Shown: positions 39,763-49,963 of the stretch, piece after piece | How positions within the stretch are numbered: position 1 is the stretch's first letter | Layout of the letters: each line of letters opens with the position of its first letter | Assembly (NCBI GenBank): GCA_951804985.1 | Contig: OX638133.1 | Span: 65,073,867 to 65,137,866 of the forward strand | Direction of reading: 5' to 3' | DNA: 64,000 nucleotides | Origin: Dryomyza anilis | Taxonomy: Eukaryota; Arthropoda; Insecta; Diptera; Dryomyzidae | Translations under genes and position numbers: made by a program | The notes under the pieces: model-generated | The model's database searches: none | What the model saw: the letters and a program-made list of their open reading frames with translations, nothing else | Told to the model about the DNA's origin: nothing

Positions 39763-39949
39763 TATATAGGTCTTTCTTATTGTAATTAAAATATCACATT
39801 ATAAAATATGTGTTACAATCGCACATTGTATTAACAGTTTCAATATTACTGAACTAATGGGACGCATCCTATTGACCAATTTTAATGGTATAAATTATTG
39901 TTTTTCTATTGAAATACTATCAATTTACCATGATTTTTTTCTGGGTGTA

Positions 39950-40205
39950 AAATGTGCGATGTAAAATTGTCTTGGCTTTTTGGCTGATAAACGTCCATCA
40001 CTAAACATTGCACCCCAAGAATAATAGAATAATAAGATTACGCATTGCGCATGTACACCCTATATTGCCGACGTCAGAAAGTCCCGAATGTCAGGTAACG
40101 GAAATTCAAATTTGAAATTTAGACATTTCAAAAATTATAAAAAAATATTTTATTGTTGTTTTGATTGTTGTTTTTGTGTCGAAAATTTTAATAAATTGTT
40201 TAATA
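39950..40205. other. Spacer before the THAP-like fragment
   Basis: No recognised element. It could contain the leader of the following coding fragment. Confidence 0.3.
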
Positions 40206-40480
40206 ATGAGATGCGCTGTCTTTAACTGCACTAACACCAACTACAACTCGACCAGTTGGCTAACGTCTCGCAAAACTTTGATGGACAGCCCAAAAACATT
40301 GATGGGCAGCAGGCCTGCGGTAGTTTCCTAAGTGGTTGCGTCAACTATCGTTCATCAAAACATTTCGGCACGAAAATATATTTTCGTTATCCTGAGGGAT
40401 CGGAACAACTCAAAAACTGTTATTTTATTATGTTTTTAGCGTATTTCGAAGTAAATTTATCATTAATAGAAAAATTGTAA
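40206..40480 (+). pseudogene. Possible THAP-type zinc-finger N-terminus, broken
   Basis: An ATG at 40206 begins MRCAVFNCTNTNYNSTS, with a C-x5-C spacing as at the start of THAP (C2CH) domains. After a frame change and an insertion-like Gln/Asp/Gly-rich stretch, the frame open to 40480 gives SSKHFGTKIYFRYPEGSEQL, which resembles the K.F.FP.D segment of THAP domains. The downstream Cys/His pair and AVPTIF motif are not seen. THAP domains occur in P-element-type transposases and host regulators; I cannot tell which this was. Confidence 0.35.
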
Positions 40481-41030
40481 TATTTGTGCGGCTCGTTGCA
40501 CAGCTGAAGTGAGGACGCTTTTGTTTCAGCGTGTATTGTCTCTTTCTCAGATCTCATTCTGTTCAGGATCTAAAACCGAAGTTTTATCTTAACTTATCAC
40601 TATTTGTATCACATTTTTTTATAAATGGACATTAAAATTCACTAGCGTTCGACGCTGACCCGCCACGGCGAAATCTAATTTAATACTGAATCTGCCAAAC
40701 TGTCAACAGCTGTCATCAGCTGTCAAACAGCAATCATACTATTATTATATCAATCATGCTTCAATGCTAATATGATTGACACAATAATGAACATGATTTT
40801 GGCAATCATGCATACTCGAATTACATTTTTGTCACAATCATTACATAATCTAATCATACAATTTGATCATAATATGATTGCAGAAATCATTTAATGAAAG
40901 ACACAATCATTTTAAAAAAGTGGGAATGATTACGACAATCAGGAATGATAATAATAATCATACTATTATTGCTATAACCATAGTATTTTTGACACAATCA
41001 TGTCTCAATCATGTTTTTTCTCTGCGTGTA
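40481..41030. repeat. AATCAT/ATGATT word array
   Basis: From about 40730 to 41015 the hexamer AATCAT or its complement recurs roughly twenty times with variable spacing (for example CAATCATAC, TATGATTGAC, AATCATGC). The right edge reads TTTTTTCTCTGCGTG followed by TA (41030-41031 region), like the ends of family E. The left edge is undefined; the GC-richer 40630-40690 shows no match. Confidence 0.6.
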
Positions 41031-41999
41031 CATGCGCAGAAGATTCAAGTTTTGAGCAACGTTCTGCGCAATCTTTGTTTCTATTATTCTTGATTGCACC
41101 CTACAAAGACTCATTCAAGCCCTATGACAACTGCAAGCCAGTTAAAGTGATAAAATGACTATTGTTTTCGTCTTTGTTGGCACGAAATCGTTGATGGAAA
41201 CACCATGTGGAATTTCAGTAGCTTACAAAATTATTAACACCAATTATGTTGTTTGGTAAAAATTGTATGTTTCATATTTTGGGCGATTTTTCTCACAGCC
41301 AAAAAAGTCATTGTGAAATTATTTTTTTTATTTAAAGCATTATTTCTATATTGGGACTTTTAATTTTTTAAACTTTTGAATATATTGAAAAATATAAAAA
41401 TTGTTTGAAATTTCCCAATATAAAAGAGTCGTAAAAAAGTCATTGTGATCATTATTTTTATTTTGGGATTTTTGAATTCAATGTATTATAAAAAATATTC
41501 GAAAAATAAAATTCTTTGCACTTTTGTATTTGGAAAAAAATAACAAATATTATTTAACATTTTATTTTCGAGTTATTTATAAAAATTGATCAAAAATAAT
41601 AATGAAAAATGTCCAATTTAATTATATATAAATATTAACAATAATAAATTTTTATTATTTAAAATTAAATTAAAATTAATTTTTATAAAAATTAATGCAG
41701 AATAACAATTAAAACTGATTTTTGTAAAAATTTCTTAAAATTAAAACTAAAATTGATTTTGAAATATATTTTTCAAAGGCAATAATAAATATTAAACGCG
41801 TATTTCAAAATTTTATCTTGAATATTGGGTTTTTATCTTACTGCAATAGCCCCTTCAGATTCATTATAATTTAATCTATTTCTATATATTATATGTTATA
41901 TAATGTTATGTAATATAAATTATTTTGTAATGAGTTGTTATTATATGATATCACTAACATTTTTCTTTTGGGTTTGAGAAAACTAGTCAAAAAGTCGTA
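41031..41999. other. Unannotated AT-rich stretch
   Basis: Very AT-rich, with alternating AAAATTAAA/TTTTAATT words between 41280 and 41800. An inverted pair (AAAAAGTCATTGTGA twice as direct copies, about 41306 and 41440) suggests local duplication. No gene. Confidence 0.4.
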
Positions 42000-42475
42000 A
42001 AGTAATACAATTTCCGGTGGAAAACCTACTTGGTAAACTGGAAGATTCAGATGGAGGCGTCTATAGCTCCTATCTGAAGTAAAAGCCAGAAGTGACAACC
42101 ACACCATTAGATGGGGAATTTAATTGGCTACAAGATAGCATATGTCCCTTTCGCAAACGATTTCTTTTTACCACCAACAACGGTGAAAAACTAGCATGAC
42201 CATATTTGTATGGTTTAACAAAGTTGTCTTTATTAACTAAACGGGATTTTTTATTGTTTCAAACTATTTTTTGTATTATGCTTGGTAATTGTGTGTACCA
42301 TAATAATGCTAGTTAGAGCCACTAATATTTAGTGCAAGGCTCTAAAATGCATATTGAATATATTTAAAATGCAATTGTTTAGGTCTCTGAAACACCCAGT
42401 TCATTTTCTCAATTTTTCGTCGTCCTCTTTGTGCTCATTTTTCGTTGCTAACTTTTCGTTGCTATCTTTGCGCTG
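42000..42475 (-). repeat. Dispersed repeat S, copy 2
   Basis: Inverted partner of 33515-33940. It starts near CTTGGTAAACTGGAAGATTC and ends CGTTGCTATCTTTGCGCTGG. It carries a roughly 30-bp extra block (GCATGACCATATTTGTATGG) not in copy 1. Directly joined to repeat C copy 2. Confidence 0.75.
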
Positions 42476-42477
42476 GT

Positions 42478-43340
42478 TTCTTGTATATAAAGTTGACACT
42501 CGTTGATCGGCATTTTCTGCGTACGTATCTTTTTTGTTCGTTGAGAAAACGTGTTCGCGTCGGTAATAATTTTGTTATTTGTAAATTAAATAAATATATA
42601 AATTGTGTTATAAAAAGTAATAATATTAACAGAGTATAATATAGTGCAGTATATAATTTCTGAAACTAATGTGAAAAAAACACAAATAAAAATCTGTGTT
42701 TCGATTTTCAAACAGAATTTGGCATGTTTTTTTATCAAAAGCCTCCGTGAATTCCTTGCCTACGCTATGTGCTGCACTGATACCAACTGTAACTGTACCA
42801 AATATAAAGCGAGCCTGGATCGTCTGGTTTAGCGTCTGCAGGTGCAATTGTGCATTCATTTATGCTGTCACTAGTACTTGCAGTTTTAAACCATTTATTT
42901 ATGCATTTAAAAATGTGTATATGAATTCTATTATTATAATTTTCCACTGTGCATATTTAAAGATTTTTTATAAAATAAATAAAAAAAAGAACATTTTATT
43001 TTTATTTTATTTTCAGGATTTTTTTCCAAAAATATTTAAATATGACAACACTGATATGTTTCATTAGAAACATATTTATATTCAGTTCGGTCGAAATCAT
43101 GTTTTAATTTGAACATATTTACGTTTCGGTACAAATATTTATTTTGTTTGGATGTAGTTATTATTATGGTTCCATTAAAACATACACCATTTTAAGGGGC
43201 AACTTTAAAATGTTTCCGTGATATTATAATGTAAGTCAGAGCTCATTACAACACTGTTTAAGCCTCAATACAACCCTGATTACAAATGATTTATCAGTCA
43301 ATTATATAAGTTTAAATAAAATTCCAAACATACATGTTAT
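42478..43340 (+). repeat. Dispersed repeat C, copy 2
   Basis: Contains the same block order as copy 1, plus about 100 bp (42785-42880) absent there. Copies 1 and 2 differ enough to be old. The minus-strand frame 42859-42626 (FIFGTVTVGISAAHSVGKEF) is not conserved in copy 1 because of indels, so it is not annotated as a gene. Confidence 0.65.
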
Positions 43341-44317
43341 GTTACGTATGTGAAGTTAACAACTCCGTTTCAACAACGAAACGGGTGGAATCAACATCTG
43401 CCACCAAAAGTAGGCAGATCTGAATTTCACTCCGTTTCCGCCTCGTTCTATTAAATTTCAAACGTCAGTGCGCAGAGTGGCCAGATTAATAATCTTGATT
43501 TTTGCCATTGTAATAATCGATAAAGGTACGATTATTTCATTATTATTTAATGCTTTTGTAAAACGAATTAAAACCTTTCTGTTTGTTTTATTTCTTTTTG
43601 TTTCACATTGCTGTGAAAATCCTTAAAATGAAAAATCGTCTATAGTTGTTGAAAGATATTATTGGATATTCAAAAAAAAAAAATTAAAAATTATAAAATA
43701 TGAAAAGTATATAATTTTCTACAATTTCTACAGTTTGAAAAACTTTTCATACTGATATTTTATAGGTAACATTTTAATTCCGGAACCATAATTTGGTAAC
43801 AGTTACGATATTTCATATAAAACAGTATGAAACGAATAAAATTAAAGATACAATACTGGAAAAATTAATACATGGATTAATACATACACCAAATGGTCGT
43901 ACTATTAAGTACTTGATGATCAATTTTCTTCTGAGTATAATAATAAAAAAAAGAAAAACCTAAAATAATTTTTACTAAAAACATAAACTGTAGTTGCTTT
44001 CAAGTATTTTTTCCAATTATATTTTTAAGATATTCAAACGATATCGTAAATATGACATAATGCACAAAAAATCAAATTTTTATTTCTTTACTATTTTTAA
44101 TAATTTTTAAGCATTTAGGAGGATTTGGAGGAATATTTATACAAATCTTCTGAATCGTTTTCTTGAAAACGACACATGCGGTTAATAAATTCTCTGGTGA
44201 TATTTTATATTATATTGATTTTACGATATTAAAACCACTTTCTGCATTTGCGTTTATATGGACTAAAAATTGTTGAAGTAATTTTGGTAAACACTAAACA
44301 TACAATAGTTTTGCAGA

Positions 44318-46160
44318 AAAAAATTACACAATTTTTTTATGACATTAAAAAGTATAATAAAATGTGTCGTTGAGAATCAAAAAGGCTTAACCCATTTTTG
44401 GAAAAAAAAGATAAACTAGGCCAGAATTCCTATTCTAGAGCTGGTATTACATATATTGTATTTTTAAAATTTCAGAATTTAACGTTTTTAACCACATTTT
44501 AATAAGTATGTTATTTGATATACATTAAAACATAGAAGTTTGCATCAAAAATTTCCAAAAATTCATGATTTGAAAAATTATTCGAAATAAATTGGGACAT
44601 CTACATTTTTCTGCAAGTATTGGATATTTTGGAAATTGTGCCACACTATTATTATTGTTAGCTCAATTAAATGACACTTCGAGTTGATCTACTCAATTTT
44701 TTGACTTTTTTCTCCTTCTGTGAAATTTGCTTTCTGTTGGTTGCTATCTTTTGCCTGTAAGATATCGATATAACTTCATACTATTTTAAGAAAGGATTTT
44801 TTTACTGCAAGATAATATTTTTGACTGAAAATATTGGGCAAAGTCTAAACAAACTATATCTAAAATATTACATCATTTGTCATTTCTACTTCCTGAGATA
44901 AAACATCCTTTGAACTGTTTCTGCGGAATACAAAAGCGTTTCTCATTTTCGAATTTTATAAATTTAAATTTAATCTAAATTCAAAATCTTTAAATATGTT
45001 GATATCACTATTATTAATAATCCAAGTACATTCTGTTTTAATGTTTGAAATTTAATATAGTTTGACAACAACATTTTTCAATTTTTCCCTTCATCACTAT
45101 TTAGAGAGGCCTCTATGATTGAAATAATATAATAAAATTAGTTAATATTCAAAATACATAGGTAATAAATTCGTCATATATACTGTCTAAAGACGACGGA
45201 TACTCAAATACTTCAATCACGTATACGTATCGCTATAGCGATTAGTACCGCTACAGAACTTTTATATGATTGCCATCGAATTACAGTAGGCGATAGTGTT
45301 TTATATATATATATATATATAAAAATTACACAATTTTTTTATGACATTAAAAAGTATAATAAAATGTGTCGTTGAGAATCAAAAAGGCTTAGTCCATTTT
45401 TGGAAAAATAAAAGTTAAACTAGGCCAAAATTCGTATTCTAGAGCTGGTATTACATATATTGTATTTTTAAAATTTCAGAATTTAACGTTTTAATAAGTA
45501 TGTTATTTGATATACATTAAAACATAGAAGTTTGCATCAAAAATTTCCAAAAATTCAAGAATTGAAAAATTGTTTGAAATAAATTGGGACATCTACATTT
45601 TTCTGCAAGTATTGGATATTTTAAAAATTATGCCACACTATTATTATTGTTAGCTCAATTAAATGACACTTCGAGTTTATCTACTCAATTTTTTGACTTT
45701 TTTCTCCTTCTGTGCTTTCTATTGGTTGCTATCTTTTGCCTGTAAGATATCGATATAACTTCATACTATTTTAATAAAGGATTTTTTTAATGCAAGATTA
45801 TATTTTTGACTGAAAATATTGGGCAAAGTCTAAACAAACTATATCTAAAATATTACATCATTTTGTCATTTTTACTTCCTGAGATAAATCTTCCTTTTAA
45901 CTGGTTCTGCGGAATACAAAAGCGTTTCTCATTTTCGAATTTTATAAATTTAAATTTAATCTAAATTCAAAAATCTTTAAATATGTTGATATCACTATTA
46001 TTAATAATGATTGAAATAATATAAAAATTAGTGAAATTTGTACATATATACTGTCTACAGACGACGGATACTCAAATACTTCAATCACGTAGCGATTCGT
46101 ACCTCTACAGAACTTTTATATGATTGCCTTCGAATTACAGTAGGCGATAGTGTTTTATAT
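44318..46160. repeat. Tandem duplication of a 0.85-1.0 kb segment
   Basis: The segment 44318-45316 and the segment 45322-46160 are direct copies: both begin AAATTACACAATTTTTTTATG and end TACAGTAGGCGATAGTGTTT. The second lacks about 125 bp present in the first (about 45005-45160). A short (AT)n run lies at the junction (45302-45322), a likely crossover site. Confidence 0.85.
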
Positions 46161-46163
46161 ATG

Positions 46164-46357
46164 AGCCATTCCACACCAAATCGATTTCAATGAAATTTTG
46201 GCAACTGATAAAGGGTATCGAGACATGCACTAAACAATTTTTTTTTTATTTTTTCCGAACAGAGATACAGTGGCTCTAGCATTCTAAGTTCATTAAGATC
46301 GAAAAGGGTAAAATCTCAAATTTGACTTTTTTGGTCGATTTGGTGTGGAATGGCCCA
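46164..46357. mobile_element. Short TIR element O, 194 bp
   Basis: The ends GCCATTCCACACCAAATCGA and the exact complement are 20-bp perfect inverted repeats. The flanks are ATAT-rich on both sides, so the target duplication cannot be fixed (TATA or ATAT). No coding content. Confidence 0.8.
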
Positions 46358-46621
46358 TATATATATCTGGAAATATTCTTGAAACTCTTTAAATTTTTCT
46401 TTTGTAGTATAATTTTATTTGATTCTAACTTACACAAAAAATACACAAAAATACACAATGAGATCAAAAATGCACTGTTTTTGTGGAATTACACAAAAAG
46501 TGGCAACACTGACACAACTACACTTCTTTACAAAGAGAACGAAGTGAAATTAGATCTGCCTACTTTTGGTGGCAGATGTTGATTCCACCCGTTCTGTTGT
46601 TGAAACAGTGTTGTTAACTTC

Positions 46622-47760
46622 ACGCATATAACTGTATATATTTTTTTTTTGTTTATTTGATTAACAGGTGAAAATTTTCATTTTCACAATATAAGAAAAG
46701 CTTACTTCGCATTAAATGTCTAAACCATTTTCTATGTTGCGCGACCAATTTTATTATTACTTTATTATCATGAAGCGATAATAAGGGCATATTTTTTAAA
46801 ATTTTAACAATTCATATTCGTCACGAAAAATAGTTCCAAATCCAAATAGTTCAATATATATTACTACAGTCGTGTCCAAACAATATTATAAAATTAATAA
46901 AGAGACGATGTAGGGTGTCGCATTTTTATTTGTTTCATGTCAAATTTTCAAAAATTTCAGTTCATTCGTTGACGACGGATGTCTAATAGATTTTTTTAAC
47001 CCATTAAAGACTGCCGAATCAAATACACACCAGGAGATTACGCAGTGCGTCACCAGATGCTTTGAACATCTTGCTAAAATACATTATAAGGCATTTTATT
47101 TTAGCAAATATTAATCTTGATAACTTACTCGGTTCTATTACTATGTAATCTGTTTATTTATCATTTTATGTGATACCTTTCTCGAATAGATTACTAAGTA
47201 ATGTATTTATAAAGTTTACGCTCGATGAAATACCCAGGTAGATTACTGGGTAATATTTTTATGCGAAATATCGATGATACATTACATTTTCAATTTACAT
47301 AATAGGCAATATTTACTTAGATTACCATTTCATCACAGAATTTATAGATTACAAAAGTAATACATTGCCCATTTCCCTGACGGGATGGAGTCGCTGATCT
47401 CGAATCTGTTTTGCTCCACCACATTGGGTTCCTGACATTGGGTTTAAGACAGTACAAAAACTATTTTAATTTCAAAAGATAGTGTCTTCAGCAAAATTGT
47501 TTATCATGAATAGGAAATATATTTACTTGACACCATCTTCCTAACTTTATCCTATAACCTTCATTTTTTCTAATTTTAACCCTACTAATTATAAATTTAG
47601 ACACCGCGAGAACGCCTAAGAAAATTGTTCCCCACAAAAATATGAGATGTGGTTGTCAAACAAAATCAGCTTAGATTCAACCATTAAACATTGTTTATTA
47701 CGTTGTATTCAAAATTTTCGACAAAAAAAAAAAGTTATATATTCTTATGAATTAAAACTT
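46622..47760. repeat. Spacer with a GTAAT/ATTAC word region
   Basis: From about 47020 to 47390 the words GATTAC, GTAAT and TTACT recur often (GAGATTACGCAG, AGATTACTAAGTAATG, TAGATTACTGGGTAATA, GATTACAAAAGTAATACA). This resembles the iterated-word architecture of the TA-target elements, but I could not define ends. The remainder shows no gene. Confidence 0.45.
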
Positions 47761-47763
47761 TAA

Positions 47764-48816
47764 GGGCCCTATTATGATTAGCGAAGCGAATGGTTTTGGC
47801 GAAGCGAACGTCCAAAAAGCTATTACGGTTACATTCGCCAGACTTCATTCGCCAAAAAAACGGGAAAAGTTAAGCGAACGTAAAAAAACATGCAACACTC
47901 AACCGATTTTAATTCGCTTCAAGTTTCAAAATCAAGCGAATCAACAGTTCATGTGACGAATCGGCGAACGTATCTTTATCTATTGTTTTTCAGTTTTTCT
48001 TTTGATTTTTATTTTTTCTTCTTTTGTGCTTTTTCTGATTTTCAATTTATCTTATCCTTTAGTTTTTCTAAAAGGATGTCTATAATTTTGATTTTTTATG
48101 CTTCGGAGGACAGACCACCATCACTGTAACTTATTGTAGTCTTCCTCCTCGTCGTCGCTCCAGCTTTCTGCACACCGCATTGGCTTCTGTTTAACACGCT
48201 CTTCTTTGATTGCTTTGGGCCCATCGTTTTTTTGGAACATTTTTATTATTTTTCTAAACAAGTATATTCACATCAGCTGTTTTGAAACTCTAGGGTTTCT
48301 TTAAATTAAAATAAAAGAAGTATTGCTCCAAATAAAAAAACTACCTTTTTTAATAAAAAGTATTTATTTTTATGTAAAAATAATTCCAATATTAACATTT
48401 AAAAACATATTTTACTGTACATTTTAACTAATTTGAATTATTCCGAAGTTTATTTGGATACTTTTTAATCTTTTATAGACAAAAAATAACAAAAAACCGA
48501 AAAAGTATTATTGTTCTGAATCGAGTTAACGTTTTTTAAACCATAAATAATATTAAATGGTTTTTTAATAATAAAAAAATAGATATTAAGATAAAATAGT
48601 ATCTGTTCTAAAAAAATGCAGTACTAAAAGTACGCAACATGATACTATTTTTTTCAACTCTGAAATGATAATTCTATCCGTCAATGTTGTAAGTGTTGCT
48701 CACTTTTAAAACCATAAAAATTAGTACATTCGCCAGTTCATTCGCCAAATTGCGTTCGCTTCGCCAAAGCGTTCGCTTCGCCAAGTACATTCGCTTCGCT
48801 AATCATAATAGGCCCC
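47764..48816. mobile_element. Harbinger-like MITE (family N), 1053 bp with TAA duplication
   Basis: The ends read GGGCCCTATTATGATTAGCG and, complemented, GGGGCCTATTATGATTAGCG. TAA flanks both sides (47761-47763, 48817-48819), the TWA duplication characteristic of PIF/Harbinger. Both subterminal regions repeat GCGAAGCGAA and CATTCGCC (for example GCGTTCGCTTCGCC, ACATTCGCCAG). The interior is AT-rich without a transposase. Confidence 0.85.
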
Positions 48817-48819
48817 TAA

Positions 48820-49129
48820 AAAAAAATTACGTTTTCAGTTTTTTCTTAGACGTACTTTTTCAAGGATATTCTTTTATCTAAGGCTTTGCAAGCAAAGGCA
48901 TACCAAAAACCAGGATATATTGTTTTTATCGAATGTCCTTGCAACAGGACGTCTAGAAAAAAACTGAATACGCCATTGTTTGTATAATGTCGAAATCCAG
49001 AAGAATATGTTACTTTTATTTCAGCTGTCTAAAATGTTTGTCAACGTGCATGGAAGTCAATACATATTGGACGAGTCCTAGTTCCATTAAGCCGGTGTAA
49101 AGAAAAATTCACTTGTAAATGTAAGTTTG
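48820..49129. other. Short spacer
   Basis: No recognised feature. Confidence 0.3.
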
Positions 49130-49563
49130 ATTTGAGGTATTTGAACATAAGTGGTCGGTTCACAGGTCACAATTGACCTATCATGTCAATTTTCTCGTTC
49201 AGACAACATAGGTAAAAGTAATATAAATTAAGAGTTTTATTGATCAGCTCTTTTAATTTTTCTGTAATCCTGATAATCGTGATTTCAACAGACTAAATCG
49301 ACTCAGGGGGTCATGCTGATCAAGAATATACATACCGGATATGCTTCCTTCTGGGTGTTACAAACGGCGTACCAAACTGAGTATAGCCTTTCAATCTTAC
49401 AGCGTTACCAATAATAAAATATAATGTACAGCTTTAACAAATGATCGTCTTTTTGACAAATTTTCTATACTCATTAATGAAAAAAGTCGAGAACTATATT
49501 AAGTTGGACATTATTTTTTGATTATTGGTAACGCTGTTAGTGTAGGGTATACATAAACCGAAT
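49130..49563 (+). mobile_element. mini-me / DINE-1-like element, copy 2, truncated
   Basis: Retains GAGGTATTTGAACATAAGTGG, the CATGCTGATCAAGAATATA core and CTTCCTTCTGGGTGTTACA. The (GTCY)n tract is almost lost (only ACAGACTAAATCGACTCAGG remains). The hairpin half is missing. It is interrupted by a 137-bp element near its end. Confidence 0.75.
49400..49536. mobile_element. 137-bp MITE with TTA duplication inside mini-me copy 2
   Basis: Inverted repeats CAGCGTTACCAATAAT (16 bp perfect, about 31 bp imperfect), flanked by TTA at 49397-49399 and 49537-49539. Mini-me copies 1 and 3 show the empty site CTTAGTGTAGGG, which proves both edges and the TTA duplication. PIF/Harbinger-type by the TWA target. 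Confidence 0.9.
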
Positions 49564-49963
49564 CGAATTAAAATAAATACCGAGTATAAATTCCAAATAT
49601 ATTTTTTATGTATGCTCCTCTGAAACAGTAGATTGTACGTCATTTCATAAATTATAGTTCTTCAAAAAATAAATCACATTGAATTGTTACATTTATTTAT
49701 GTAATCTTTAGATACAGCGCCAATATATTCACTTTAAATGCTGGGAACAGAATTGTATTTTGTTTGCTTTATTTGATTAAAATTAAAAAATATAATTTTT
49801 AATTAAAGTAAAAATATATTTATTGGCAAAAATCTATTTTACCCTTTATCACTAGTTGCTTTAAAGTTCTGTTGTGTTAATATCATGTCGATAAGAAGGA
49901 ATAGTGTAGATGTAAATGCAACAGCTATTTTCAGCAACGGGACGGGTTAGGTTTGAAACTATT

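Larger units (their letters stand above)
35952..39947 (+). mobile_element. Family A element, copy A3, carrying three nested insertions
   Basis: The left end CACTCAGAAGAAAATG is preceded by TA (35950-35951) and the right end TTTTTTTCTGGGTG is followed by TA (39948-39949). The element's own sequence is 35952-36128, 37550-37832, 38704-38933 and 39763-39947, about 875 bp, matching the 879 bp of intact A2. The inserts are F1 (36129-37547), A4 (37833-38701) and B2 (38934-39762), each at a TA. Confidence 0.9.
43366..46621. mobile_element. Large TIR element P, 3.26 kb, non-autonomous
   Basis: The terminal inverted repeats are about 90 bp: TGAAGTTAACAAC, then AACGGGTGGAATCAACATC, TGCCACCAAAAGTAGGCAGA and TTTCACT at the left (43366-43440), complemented at 46545-46621. 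Between them are the tandem duplication (44318-46160) and the small element at 46164-46357. No transposase frame is present. Target duplication is unclear (flanks ACGTAT and GCATAT). A large host element into which others inserted is the simplest reading. Confidence 0.65.

Noticed and set aside
42626..42859. 77-residue minus-strand ORF in repeat C copy 2
   Set aside because: Not open in the other copies of the repeat, and no family signature.
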